Part shown: in pieces, positions 10,187 to 25,100 of the stretch
Layout of the letters: every line of letters begins with the position of its first letter
Numbering within the stretch: position 1 is the stretch's first letter
Assembly (NCBI GenBank): GCA_922989275.2
Contig: OV277866.1
Span: 57,651,246 to 57,715,245 of the forward strand
Source of the DNA: Gari tellinella
Lineage: Eukaryota; Mollusca; Bivalvia; Cardiida; Psammobiidae
Length of the DNA: 64,000 nucleotides
Direction: 5' to 3'
Notes under the pieces: generated by a model
The model's database searches: none
What the model saw: only the letters and a program-made list of their open reading frames with translations
What the model was told of the DNA's origin: nothing
Made by a program: the position numbers and the translations under genes

Positions 10187-13100
10187 CTACAACGATATTG
10201 CGATCCTTGGTTTAGCAATATATTTAGACTTCAGAATACAAAATATTTTATAATCCGTTTCATCACAATGCGCTTATGTTGTTCATTCCCAATAAACGCG
10301 ATTACGCTAAACCTATTATTTCAGTGTATTGCCATTGCAAATAGTTTGGAGCCAGATCACACGCAAGGTAACCAGACGTCTGAGCAGGCTCCGAACTGTT
10401 TGCCACTATAGTTAAAATGAATTGTCAGAATTGTTGAAAGGTTTTCCTGGTTCTTTTAAACCTGTTGAATTTATTTATAATGGGAATTTACGTGACTGTT
10501 ATTTGATCCAACAAAGTAAAACGGGCGACGACTGATACATGTATCACAGTTTGAAAACTGTGGGGGAAATTTACTTTCAGCCTGATTTAGGCTACCATCT
10601 GCTATGATATATAATTATTAATTCTTATGGTGCATACTCGTATTTATGACTGTATAAAGTGAAATTATATTCTTCAGTGAATATACAACTAAAAGGCGAA
10701 GAAAGACGAATTTATGGAGTAATGGGTTGACACTCTTACAATGTCAAGGGCCCGTTTTACTAAACTACTTACGCAAAATTTTTGCGTAAGTCAAAATTTT
10801 AATTTTTAATTTATATGTTTATTATACCTTGCTATCAACAGCAAATAGCCAGATCAGAGGACGCGCTTTTAGCGCGTCCTCTGATTTGGCTATTTGCTGT
10901 TTAAAACGTTTATTATCGAAAAATAAGAGTTCAACGATTTTGACTTACGCAAAAAATTTGCGTAAGTTGTTTAGTAAAACGGGCCCAGATGTGTTACCTA
11001 CCTTGAGCGCATCCGTCATCAGGTATCTCGCTCGAAGTGTAGCTTGGATCTACATTGGTGTCCGAATCTGAGATTCCTGAAAATAGTGTACATTTCTAAA
11101 AGATGAACTGTTCCGAAAAGAGCAGTGGATTGAAGATGTTATGCGGGATAACTCTGTACCCTAAAACCTGCTTCACGCATGACGGACGACGACGGACATT
11201 GGGCTTTCAGAAAAGCTCACCTTAAGCCTTTGGCTCAGGGGAGATTAAACAGGTTGAAAGTAAATAGAATGCGCCCAAGGCGCGTTCTTCTTTATTTTCA
11301 GCCTGTTTAAGCTAGGGTATAGGAAATATTTCTTGCGTTGCATATAACTGTAATAATGTCAGAAAAGTGCTATGTTCCAGTGACTTATCGAGTTATGTGA
11401 TCTTATTGTGCACTATACCATCGTGTAGGCAAAAAATGCACTTTAAAATGATATCTCACACATGCTTTTTGCACGTATAATGTCGAAGTTATTGACCAAA
11501 TAAAATTACGTTTTAAAGCACCCTCACACTGTCGTCTTGCGTAAAGCTGTTATCTGTCTTTTATACATTCAATTAGCCTTCATTATCGTGGCCGTAAAAC
11601 AGAGGTTTTACTGTATTTCCAAAACAACAACAATGCAAGCAATATTAATCTTATCCAATGGCTCCTGTAGGATCAATACGATTTGGCAATTAGGAAATGT
11701 GTACTCTACACGTGTACACTGTTTGTCAAGAACGCGCATACGTGTCTTATGTGTTAATGGGTGGTGGAGGTTTAATTGTCTGAGGAAGCAGAATTGGCGT
11801 TTATTGTTATTCGTTTTCGGACAGACTGAAGCTTTACTTTGTTCCTGTCTAAATATCGTCTACTGTGAAATTGTCTTCAGTGTTTTTAGCTCACTTGAAC
11901 ACAAAGTGCTCAATGTGAGCTTTTGTGGTCAGTCTTTTTCTGGCGTCTGTCGTCGTGCATCTTGTGTCAACATTTTTCTTCAAACCTTTTCTTCTTCAAA
12001 TACCCTTGCCTGATTGCAACAAAACTTCACCGGAATGTTTCTTAGGTCAAGCTCTTTCAAAATTGTTCAAACATTGAAATTGAAAACAATGGCAACAAAA
12101 GTGAAAAATTATGGAACTTTAAAAGAATCTTTAGTAAAAAAAAACAACAGAACCAGAGCTTATATATTTGGCACAAAGCATCATATCAAGATTGTTCAAA
12201 TTTTGCCCAAGGGCTCAAAATTGGCACCGCCCCGGGGGTCACCGTTTAAAATTGTTCTATAGTGAACTGTTCAAACTCCCTTTTCTCTCAAACCAATCAC
12301 GCCATAGCTTTGATATTTTGCATGTTATAGCTTCTAGAGGTATATGACACTGAGTCCGGTGTGTTGCATATCTGGGTCACCGGAGCTAAAAATAGATTTT
12401 TCAATGAAAACTTCAACAATCTCCTTGACTAAAACTATAGGACACTGAGCTTAGATATTTCGCTCATAAAATCGTCTACAGGTCCTCTATCAAGACTGTT
12501 CAAATTATGTCCCTAGTGTTAAAAATAGCCCAGCACCGGGGGTCACAGTTTTACACAGAGTTATTTAGTGACATCTTCAAACTACCCTTCCCAAACACCT
12601 CAAGGGTAAGAGCTTAGATATTTGGCACATAGTATCATCGGTTGGTCCTCTTTCAAGAATGTTCAGGATTTTTCCTCTGGGTGTCAAAAATGGCCTTACT
12701 CCAAGGGGTCACAATTTTACATAGTTATATAGCGAAATCTTAGACAATATTCTCATCAAAAACCGCAATGGAAAGAGTTTAGATATTTGAAACATGGCAT
12801 ACTGAGTATTCGTATTATGCCCCTGGGGTAAAACATTGACCCCGCCGGGCTCACAGTTTTACATAGAGATATATAGTGAAATCTTCAATCAACTTCTGTT
12901 CTGAAATTAATATAGCCAGAGCTTTGATATTTTCAGAAGTCCATTACTAATGTTGTTGAAATTGCTTTTGTCCATTACATATCTAGGTCACCCGATCTAA
13001 AAATAGATCTTTTCAATGAAAACACTTTAACAATCTTATTGTCTTAAACCACTTTGGCCAAATGAAAGTAATATTACACAAATGATTCATGGGATACACA

Positions 13101-16100
13101 CTACCAGATTTCTTAAATTAATTTTTGACCTAAAAAACATGTTAGCCATTGGATGAGGCTTATTTTCCTTATACTATTAGTTATCATTTACAAATCTTCT
13201 TTTCTGAAATCACTTGACCCGGCTTAGTGTCACAATGTGCAGGTGAGCGATCAAGGGTTGTTAAGAGGGAGTTGTCATAGGGAGGGACAATTAAGAATTT
13301 GCTGAACATTTGCAAACAGCTTGAATCCAGATCAGGATTCAAGCTGTTGGTCACGCGTCACCAAATGTCCAGTAATATGTGACTTGGAGAAAAAACAGCA
13401 GACATCAATTTTCAGCGATATTTCAGCAGTGAAAGTGTAAGACATAATTGTCTTGCTTGGGGAACAGCGGCAAGCGAAGTTGTAAGGAGGGGAAGTTTTT
13501 AAGGGACCGTTGTAGGGAGGGAGTATTGTATATATAGGTATCTAAAAGCCTTAGAATATACATTTTGTTCTAGAAGTCTACATTTGGTAATTCATTGGTA
13601 CAAAAGATGATCTTCAAGAAAAATATGATTACGTAATACTTTTTATAATAGAAACACTTTATATATGGCGATAACTCAAACTCCACAGGATGTTTTAAAG
13701 TGTGGGATTTTTTTTATTTAACTTTAAACGACGGATATTCCCATGTTACACACTATCGGACATCTTATTCTTATACATGTATACATGTTGTTTGTAACGT
13801 CAGCTGCTAGTTTTGTCTCTCCGTTACACCTAGCTCGTTGCATTTGTCAAACAGTTTACATACAAATTACGGTGCATCTGATCTAAATCCAATCTGTTTG
13901 CCAGTCAGATTAAACGAAACATCAACAGTTTTCAAGAAATATGTCATTTTTTACATTTGATTGTATTGCATTTATTGTCGTTTCTTTACAAAAGTCTCCT
14001 CCTCTACTGTACCAATACATGCAACAGTTGAGAATACGTTATTTTTCCCGTTTAAACGCAAACGAAACGCAAACGCAACACACTAAAATGTAGAAAATGA
14101 TGATATTTTGAAAATTCTAACTATTAATGTAAGTCTGAGTGATAAACAGTTTGGAGCCTGATCAGACGCCGGTGTACCCGGTGTCTGATAAGGCTCCAAA
14201 CTATTTGCAATTTGAATAAACGTTTTAGCATAAACGCGTTTATTGGGAAAGAATAACGTTTTCTCTACTGTACTTTCGGAGTAAGGAAGAGAACGGGGGA
14301 TTTGTGTGGTACTGTGCTCCTCCTCTACAACAATACCAAATGGGAGACAATGATTGCATTCGGTGTTCGAAGGCAGTTCTTATAGAGAGGGGAAAATAAG
14401 GTTTGGCGTACATTTTCACACAGATTGAGTCTAGATCACATACCGCGTAATGCGGCGTCTGAACTTGATTCAAGCCGTTTATTACTCGTCATTATGTTTT
14501 GTCTGTCAAAATGTCCATTGTATAAATTTGAGAAGATCAGCAGACGACATTTTAAGCATACGATATTGCAGCCGTGAAACCTTTGGACAGCATTGCCTTG
14601 CTTGTGGAAAAGTTGTACAGTGGAGAATCTGTTATTCTTTCCCGTTTAAACGCAAACGTACGCAAACGCAAAGCACTAAAACGTAGAAAAGAACAACTTT
14701 CGGACAATTCTGATATTTCATGTTTATCTTGGTGGCAAACAGTTTGGAGCCTGGTCAGACGCCGGGTTACCCGGCGTCTGATCTGGCTCCAAACTGTTTG
14801 CACTGCAAATAATAGTTTTAGCGTAAACGCATTTATTGGGAAGAATAACAGATTCTCCACTGTATTTATGTTGTAACGGTTGGGATGCGACTTAAAATAA
14901 TGAGTTGGATAGCAATTCAAGTTTTCAATCAATACAGTGGAGAAAACGCTATTCTTTCCCGTTTAAATGCAAATGAAACGCAAACGCAACACACTAAAAT
15001 GTAGGAAATTATAACGTTTTGACAATTCTAACTGATCATGTAAGTCTGAGTGGCAAATAGTTTGGAGCCTGATCAGACGCCGGGTTACCCGGCGTCTGAT
15101 CTGGCTATAAACTGTTTACAATTGAAATATACGTTTTAGCGTAAACGCGTTTATTGGGAAAGAATAACGTTGTCCCCACTGTAACTCGTTGAGACCTAAC
15201 CCTTTTACATGTAATGCCATGACGTCTTAGCTTTAAGCATTTGTTGTCTGTATTTATTTCTCAAATGTGAATTTTAGGGTTTTTCGCTTAAGATAAATTG
15301 ACATGAGTGTCAAACAGTTTTGGTCGTGGTCAGAAGTCGCCATACACGGCGTCTAGTTAGGATCCAAACTGTTTGCAAATAGCCATTGTACCCGTGGCGA
15401 TGCATTGAAGGGATTGATATTTGCCGATATTTAGAAATACAGCAAGAAATAAATATTAAATGAGTAATTTGCCACAGTGACAGAGCAGGCTTATTTGAGC
15501 TTTCTACTTGACTTGTACGTTTTATTTCAGTGGAAACGACTATTCTGTCCTTATGCTAAGATAACTATTTTTATTAAAAACAGTTTAGAGTCAGTTCAGG
15601 CGCCGTGATACCGATGTGAAAACAGTAAAAAAAAAAGACTTTTCTTTTCCAATAAAAGCTTTAATGCGTAAAAAAAACCTTTCCGTTGGAAACAGTTTGG
15701 AGCCAGATAAGACGCCACATGACACGGCGTATAATCAGGCGCCAGACCGGCTGCCTTCATATTAAGATTAATCAGCAATGTTTCCAAATATTTCTTATTT
15801 TATTCCTTTTATTTAGTTTGTGTTGCGTTTCGTTTAAACTGAGAAGTATGTGCATACAGTGGAAAAAAGTTATTATTTCCCGTTTAAACGCAAACGAAAC
15901 GCAAACGCAAAGCAGTAAACGTAAAAAAGTACAACATCTGGACAATTCTAATAATTCTTGTTTATCTTGGTGGCAAACAGTTTGGATCCTGGTCAGACGC
16001 CGGGTTATCCGGCGTCTGATCAGGCTCCAGACTGTTTGCAATGGGAAAAATAGTTTTAGCCTAAACGCGTTTATTGGGAAGGAATAATGTTTTCTCCACT

Positions 16101-19100
16101 GTATGTCTACAGATATGCATTTAACCTTGTTTACTATCATTGGTGCCAAAATTGCCTTTGTAAGCAGTTTGGATACTGATCAGACGCTGCGTTACACGGC
16201 GTCTGATACGGGTTACAGAGTTTAACAATCATATCAACGTTTCCTAAGTCAAAACAGCATAAATTACCAAGTTTTATAAGTAAACATTCAACTCAGTAGT
16301 TAGTAATGTGCTGGACGGGCATTTCCGTCATACAAAGAAAGGGTTAACCCATTTGCGCCCAGTGGATAACCCCTTTTAATTGGATAAGTCCATATTTTAT
16401 CTAAGGGGTGCCTGGTCTAAATTTTCAATTTCGTTTATTTTATATTGAAATTTCTATCGGCAAACAGTGTAGACGCATAATGAGGCGTCTGATCAGAGTC
16501 TACACTGTTTGTCTGTGTCCCATATATGGGATCGCGGGAACAAATTGGTTAAGGTATTGAACAATGGTGAGGACTATATTCGTTCTTTACCTGTGAAGAC
16601 AGCTTATACCCTGCAAAAAGTGTATACCAAGATAAGAAGATTCCAACAGTAGCCCTCTAATCAGGGTCTATACTTTTTGTCATTTGCAAAAAGTCCAACA
16701 CATACTGTACACAATTTGAAACTAGTTATTGGGTCTATCGGAGCTATCTGTTTTAATCTTTACATAGAGAATCAGAGCTTAATAATTATTTTAAATAAAC
16801 GAGTTGACTAATACACGAGCAATCGTCATATTTATTTCAGTCAACGAGTTTATTTAAATAAAAGTTAATAATATGAGCACCAATGTGATATTCGGTTTAC
16901 ATGTACCACATAATGCATTCGTACAGCTGAGAAAACGTTATTCTTTCCCGTTTAAACGAAACGAAACGCAAACGCAAAACACTCAAACGTAGAAAAGTGC
17001 ATATTTTGGACAATTCTGATAATTCATGCTTATCTTGGTTGCAAACAGTTTGGAGCCTGATCAGACGCCGGGTGACCCGGCATCTGATCTTGGCTCCAAA
17101 CTGTTTGCAATAGAAATAATAGTTTTAGCGTAGACGCGTTTATTGGGAAAGAATAACGTTTTCTCTTCTGTTTATTATCGAAAGTGATGCAGGACTTTAA
17201 TACTCTTTAATAGATGGTTTCATGTGATAACCTTTTTTAAACAATCGCCTATACAGTGGAGAAAACGTTATTCTTTCCTGTTTAAACGCAAACGTACGCA
17301 AACGCAAAACACTAAAGCGTAGAAAAAAATACAACTTTTGGACACATCTGATAATTCATGTTTATCTTGGTGGCAAACAGTTTGGAGCCTGATCAGACGC
17401 CGGGTTACCCGGCGTCTGATCTGGCTCCAAACTGTTTGCACTGCAAATAATAGTTTTAGGGTAAACGCGTTTATTGGGAAAGAATAACGTTTTCTCCACT
17501 GTATTTGCACTAGTTTCTATTTGAGCAAACAGTTGCACATATAGAGGTCAATCCTCATAAACCAGAACAACAACAACGATGGTGTCCGTCGCAAACAGTT
17601 TTGGAGTTCAGTGGAGAAGTTTTTTTCTTTCCCTATACACGCGTTTACGCTGCAGGGCTGCCATTTCTCCGGATTTTTTCTAAAGCTTCGGATTTTTTTC
17701 TAGTACATGGAAGCTAAAAGCAGGCTGCTTTTAGGAGTCGCGTGTCCAAAACTAAAAACAGGCGATGGGGAAAAGGTAATATTCGTAAAATCGCACTTAA
17801 AAAATGCAAATTTGGAAATCTTAGGATTTTTTATGTCAACTTATGGCAGCCCTGATGCTGAATCTAATATTTCCGGGCGTCTGACAAGGCTCCAAACTGT
17901 TTGCAACTTTGCTTAAAATGAATCGTTTTATATTTCTAAATATCGACTTTTCGTCATTTTACTGCAACGTGTTAGCATTTCGTTTGCATTGAAACGGGAA
18001 AAAATAACTATTGGTCACTCGTTTTGACATTTCTTAGGTCATACTACGTTGAATCTTAATTTGAAACGATCTTGCAAACAAGAATAGGGAAGCAGACGAC
18101 AATAGAACGGTGAAGGGGTAAACATCACCCGGATAATTTTGCGCCAAAGTTATTAAGTTGACCATACTGTATACTTACTTATTCGTAGTTCACACAGAAA
18201 CATTTCCATATTCTCGCAATTCTTCATGTCGAACAAGTATTTCCCTGACTGTAATATCATACACCTCTTGTCGGAGGCCCAGTCTCCGTCGATCAGGCTT
18301 GCTAAAACAGGTACTGTACAATCAGTTACCCAAACGGGATTATTCTGTGTCCCTTCAGTCAGACCCGTCCACAAGTGGTCGTCACTAAAATATGACAAAC
18401 AGGAAAGGTTGTGTATTCAACCTACATGTACAATGTACATGTATATAACATTGAACACAGGGCTGCCATAAGTTGACGTGAAAAATCCGAAGATTTCCGC
18501 ATTTTTCAAATGCGATTTTATGAAATCGTACCTTTACCCCATAGCCTGTTTCTAGTTTTGTTGACGTGCGACTACTTAAGGCGCATTCTGCTTTACTTTC
18601 AGTCTGCTTTAAGCTACCATGTACTGGGGAAAAAAATCCGAATATTTAGGAAAAATCCGGAGAAATGGCAGCCCTGTGAACAGTCTGTGTATCCAGGCAC
18701 TCCTCTCTTTACGATAACTAAAAATGCATAGTATGAAAGACAGGCGGTAGCTTAAAGCAAGGTGCAAGTAAAATAGAAAGCTCAACATTTTATAAAAAGG
18801 GGTTTTATGTTTAACCCATTTGTGCCCACAGTCCCATATATGGGACATAGGCAAACAGTCTAGACTCTGATCAGACGCCGCATTATGCGGCGTCTGATCA
18901 GTCTACACTGTTTGCTGATAGGAATTTCAATATGAATTTTAAAACAAAATGAAAATTTTGACCAGACATCCCTTTGATAAAAATGGACAAATCCTATATA
19001 TAAACATAGACCAATCCACTGGGCGTAAATGGGTTAACGAATTAGATTAACGCCTATTCTCATTGAACCCACTCAGTCACTTTACAAACTGACACCAGGA

Positions 19101-22100
19101 AGATATTGTGTACCTATCGCGTTTAAATCATTCACCCCTATTATTTTAAATTATCCATTCCAATTTCCAATTAAATCTAGTCTATTTTGACTATAAATGG
19201 TTGTTTCTTATAATTCATTTAAAAATGGCAAACAGAGCAGAGCTTGATTAGAGGGCTCTTTTGGATCCCTCTGATTTAGACCAATACTAGTTACATATGC
19301 CAAGAGGCAAGTGTACTCCTCACAGGTTAACAGTTAGTAAAGGACGAGTATGCTCATTGCTAGGGTATATTGGGTTACTGGACTTATGAGAGATAAGAGA
19401 GATGTCGGAAATCTTGTGAATTTGTTATCACAGCATGCTATAATATTTTATATGAAACTTGGTCTAACAAAAATACTGATATTACCCTCTCATAATATTT
19501 ATGGCGAATTTCAGCACCGTAACGCCAAAATGCCGATAAATTGCTCTACATTATGAAGATTCTATGAAAGCTGGTATTACTGTAGAAAAAAACAACATTC
19601 TTTTGGATTAAGCTTGATAAGAATTGTTTCCCTTAGTTAATGATGTATACTCAAACGCAAAAGAAACTGCGCATACAGTGGAGAATCTGTTATTCTTTCC
19701 CGTTTATACGCAAAGGTACGCAAACGCAAAGCACTAAAACGTAGAAAAGAACAACTTTTGCACAATTCTGATAATGCTTGCTTATCTTGGTGGCAAACAG
19801 TTTGGAGCCTGATCAGACGCCGGGTTACCCGGCGTCTGATCTGGCTCCAAACTGTTTGCACTGCAAATAATAGTTTTAACGTAAACGCGTTTATTGGGAA
19901 AGAATAACAGATTCTCCACTGTACCTCAATCCTTTATATCGCATGAATAACACTTCAAATCTGCTTAAAATGTTACCCAGTATATTGACTATTATAAGAA
20001 AATTGAATTAAATGCGAGAACGTTAACTATTGTGAAAAAAAATGAAATGAACAACAAAAATGTGAAATTCATGTTAAATGTACAAAAAGCACGTGTAGTA
20101 AATGCAAATCGTCCAAACATAGCGTGAACCATAAATCATTGTTTCATTGGCGATAAAAGCACACGATACATGTAACATATTAATTGTAAAAAGAAGCTCC
20201 TCTAGCGTAGTTCAAAACAATGCACGTTCTAAAACGTGACGTTGACGTCACTTGCAAAATCTTATTGCTCAGCGAACTATAACCTAATTTCTGCATTTAA
20301 ACATGGCTAAGAAACAATTATGAAAGTATTCTGGCCTAATGGCTACATTAGCTACTATGTAGCAACTTGCATATTGTAGTAAGAGTTGTGCAAACAATTA
20401 TAGAGGCATTACTATAGTCACCTGTCAAAACTGAAATAGAGAGAATACATTTAACAATCTGTAAGAGATTACTTGATGTAAGGTTAAACACAACTTCAAA
20501 AGCTGTACACGGTGAACTGGGTCGTTATCCTTTATATAATAAATAATGTCGGCGTGATGCCGGAAACTACCGGGAAAAGCTGTATATATATGAATTAAAA
20601 AAATAAATGATGTATTATAGGCTTTAAAAACACAATTTTATTTCTTCAAACAATGCGCGACGCGTTTCACTATAATTCATCATATATATATCACGCTATG
20701 TTAGTATTATTCAGTATTGGCTAAAGTTAGCTAATAATGATAACATTATAATTAAAGCATTGTAGAAACAAGGGCTTATTAAAAGTGAAGCGGGGCAAAA
20801 AATTTGGGTTGCGTGTGTTATAAATCTTTTTTAATAATTACGGTGATGGATTTGCTTTTTATAATGCAGATCAGTTGAATATCATGACATTTCCTAATAT
20901 TTTCGAGAGTTATCGATAGTAACAGTGGCATGTCTCAGTAAATAAAAGTCCTGTTTTAATTACTTACAACTTTTTGAAAAGTAGTATTGATTATGAAGGT
21001 TTTTTTAATATTTTACCTTATAAGGCTGCATATTTTCAAAACGATTACATAAAGACTTAACCGGGTGAATGTAAATATTACGAATTAATATATTCTGTGC
21101 TAATCTACCAGTTTAAATTCTAAGAGAATGCGACGACAACCTAATTTTAGTAAAACTGATGAACCTACACATCGAAACTGGTTCCAGCCAGTTAAAATAG
21201 GGCGGAGTCTCCGCCTGAGAGATACCGACCTAGCGACTAGCAAATGGTTGCTATGGTGTGTAATTAGGCTGAAATAAACATGCGCGACCAATATTTAAAA
21301 TATGCTTAAATAGTAGATATTCAAGCTGCATTAAGTACACAACAGTAGATTACTGGATAAAAGCTTGACTTTGTAATCAACTCCAAAACATGTATTTTGA
21401 ACTACTTTTCATACCATATATTATAGAGATCGAATGGCTGTTACATCCAGGATTACATCTATCAAACCTTTTTGGCCGGTATATGATATATTCAAATATA
21501 TTAGGACAAATATGGTCAACATACACATTAAATGGACAAGACAGAAAATAAAAATATAAATATAACGAATAAACGATATCTTTTTTGCCATTTACGACGG
21601 TTTGATCCCATTAGCTTCGCGAGGTAAGTTTATCGTCGGGCGTTTACGAAACTTACCCCCTGCGAAACTAATGGGCTCATACCGTCATTAACGGCAAAAC
21701 GATGTTGTTTATTCCTGTAATGAACGAATCTGTTTACTCTGCAATTATGGGGATATAGAAAATGAAATCCATTTCATATGCGCTCGTTTTGTTGACTTGA
21801 GAGTGAAATATATAAATAATTTTTTTTTTTCAAAGACCTTCGATGTCTAAATTTATTCAATTACTGAACTCAATAAATAAGCATGTTTAGGCATATAGTT
21901 ATATATATATAAGAGATGCTGTAAGATAAAGATTTTCAATGAAAATTAACTTATGTATTATCCTCGTATTATCACGCGATTTTTTATGTTTGTGAATATT
22001 TATATGTGACTAAGATGATGTACTTTGTACAAATCTGAATAAAATTATGTTCTGTTAATGCAGGGCATTTTCAAGGGGAAAAATGCTAAAACAAATATGC

Positions 22101-25100
22101 CTATTGAAAACACTGGGTATGTAAGTTGTTTGACATACATACTTTCGTTTACGGTGAATACAGTTTTGAAAAAGAAAAAATAATAAGCGACATCCATTCA
22201 TTTGTTTGAAGCGAAAACGAGTTTAAACAATAAAGATTGTTTTATTTCCTTCTTTAAGGAGTTGGGCTAAAACAATTACTTCCATTGAAAACAGTTTGGC
22301 CCCAAACTGCTTGCAACCAAGATTAATAAATAGTCAATATTTTCAAAAAGCTGTCATTTTCTACATGTCTTTGTAAATTTCGTTTGAGTTTTGTTTCGTT
22401 TTAACACAGTCAACCCTTGCGACGAGTAAACTCGTCATTTACAAACATTGTATTTGATAGGGTTACATTTGTCTAGTGCTGTAGTGTAGTTTAGTTGCTT
22501 AGTCTTCTAGCTTTCAGCTGCAGCCGCCATCTAACTCCCGAGTGAAAAGAAGGCCGAGTGCGTAAGTCCTTCCTGATGGTATATAGCTTCTGCTAAGTCA
22601 AGACTCTCGCTTTGCCTCCTCGTGGCACACCATGGTAACTGGGTACCCTGCGGCCCCAGGCTAAAATGTGAGGGATCTCGGAGCAGGTTGAGCCCCAGAG
22701 GTGCAGTGTGCAGGCCCGCCGGTGTGTGGACATGCCCTGGCACTCACTATTCAACCGCCCACTGCCTTGTGGATAAAGTCCTTTAGGACAAAGGCTAAGA
22801 GAAGGAAAACTCTGACATCAAACCATTTATGGTTCTAGATAGAGCTATATGGGTACCTTCAATTCAGCCACAGCAAGAGAAGAAGCAAGAATGCCTGAGA
22901 TCGCACATTGTGCAGAAGAGAGTGGAGTAGAGATCCTAGGAATCCAGGAACACAGGAGAGTTCACCCAGATGACCTGATCGTGTTCAAGAACACCCTCAC
23001 TCTCAAAGGATCCTTGTTGCAGAGTTTAGCGGCAATCCGGCCACAACCATTATAGTCTGCTACGCACCTACCAATGTAGCTCCCGAAGAAGAGGCAGAGA
23101 GATTTTATGAAGAACTGAGGGAGGCAATACAAAATGTCCCTTCCCACAACTTCTTGGCCATCTTAGGGGATCTAAATGCAAGACTAGGTAAGGAAGATGT
23201 ACCATTTCCCTTCCATGACGTGACAAACAGTAATGGCAATTACCTGGCTGATTTGCTGACAGAACATGAGCTCTTAGCAGCCAACACACAGTTCCGCAAA
23301 AGAACTGGCAAGAGGTGGACATTCAAAGACCGAGCAACAGGGACTAAGAAACAGCTTGGCTATATCCTGGTTAGAAAGAAATGGAGGAACAGTATTCTGA
23401 ATGCAGAACCCTACAACTCATTCCAGTCCGTCGGCTCCGACCATAGGATTGTTTCTATGTCTGTTCGACTTAGTCTCAGGGCACCTAAGCCCCCGACGCA
23501 AGTCCGATATGACTGGAAAGCTTTCTCGACAGGCCAAGAGCTACACAGGAGATATGTTGTGGAAGTGAGGAATAGGTTCCAAGTTTTGATGGATGAGGAT
23601 GACCTGACTGAACGCTATGAACACTTCATCTCAGCGAATACAGAGGCAATGAAGGCGTGTGTTCCGGTACAGAAGCGTCTTAAGCAATCCCAGCGCAACA
23701 AACACCCGGACATAGTGGATGCCCGAGACAAAATGAAGAAGGCAAGTCAGGAATATAACTTCAGGAGTGACGTTGAGAGCAGGGAGGAGCTAAATAGAGC
23801 TAAGCAGCACCTGTTCAGTACCTATGACAGACTCAAGGGTGAGGAGATCAGGGAAAAGATACAGACTGTGGAGGCGGCTCACGGAGATGGGAAGTACGCG
23901 GCATCCTGGAGAATGATCAATGAGATGAGTGGTAGGAAGAGGACCAAGGAAGGCCAAGTCGCTGGAAGAAGTCCTGAAGAGAGGGTTACCACATGGGCGA
24001 CTCACTTCAGCAACCTGCTTGGGAGCATTCCTACAGTAGAGGACCCTGACGGTGAAATTCTGCCTGTCCTCACTGACCTCAACATCGAGGACGGACCCTT
24101 CACAACCCAGGAGTATGAAAAAGTGAAAGACTCCCTGCAAACCGGAAAAAGTTCAGGTCCAGATGGTATACCCCCAGAGGTATTAAAAAGCTGTAATCTA
24201 GACGACTTGGTCCTAGAGATGTGCAACTTGGCTCTGACAGAAGGCACCAGCCCTAAGCAATGGTCCCTGGCTAATGTAATACCTATTCCTAAGTCAGGAG
24301 ATCTCTCAAAGCCAGACAACTACAGGGGTATCAGCCTATCTTGTGTAACAGCAAAGATGAGAAACAAAATGATCCTGAGCAGAATACGGACAGCAATGGA
24401 CCCCCACTTGAGAGAGAATCAGAACGGCTTTCGGGAGAAACGCACTACAGCTGCCCAGATCCTAGCACTGAGGCGGATCATAGAAGAAGTAAAAAGAAAC
24501 AACTTACCGGCTGTACTGTGTTTCATAGACTTCAAAAAGGCCTTTGACTCCATTCATCGAGGCAAAATGATGAAAATACTTAGGGCGTATGACATTCCAC
24601 CGAACCTGCTATGTGCTATCGAGTCCATGTACTCCAATACAAGAGCCAAGGTCGTAACACCTGATGGCGACAGCAATGAGTTTGAGGTCACAGCAGAAGT
24701 GCTACAAGGAGACATCCTAGCACCCTACCTCTTCATCATTGTGCTTGATTATGCTCTTAGACAAGCAATCCAAGGAAGAGAAGTGGACGACCTAGGACTG
24801 ACTATTACACCCCGCAGATCATCAAGAACACCTGAGGTCGTCCTTACAGATTTAGACTTCGCAGATGACATAGGTCTTCTCTCAAATAGCACACACCAAG
24901 CACAAGAGCTTTTAACCAGGGTGGAGACAAAGTGTGCAAAAGTTGGCCTGAAACTCAATGCCAAGAAGACTGAAGTAATTACCTTCTGCCAACCACAAGA
25001 TCACGCCCCCTTGACCACCATTGGAGGTTCATCTCTCTAAGAGGTTCATGACTTCAAGTATTTGGGTTCATGGGTAAATACCTCTGAGAAATACATCAAG

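Noticed and set aside
9865..10215. Val-rich plus-strand ORF and Asn/Tyr-rich minus-strand ORF (9790-10218)
   Set aside because: These are other-frame readings of the gene A Thr/Pro codons. The Thr/Pro frame continues into the Cys and membrane segment.
11537..12262. Two adjacent ORFs of 158 and 82 residues
   Set aside because: They run into the long dispersed repeat starting at 11886 and lack recognisable domains.
14552..16149. Many short ORFs on both strands with a shared R-R-R-V-T-R-R-L-I-R-L-Q-T-V-C peptide, here and throughout the window
   Set aside because: They are translations of the family A core hairpin. The palindrome gives similar peptides on both strands. They end with the element and have no independent coding signal.
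10200..18170. A PAN-like exon for gene A
   Set aside because: I looked for a matching minus-strand frame with Cys spacing and splice sites and saw none. Only MITEs and dispersed repeats are present.
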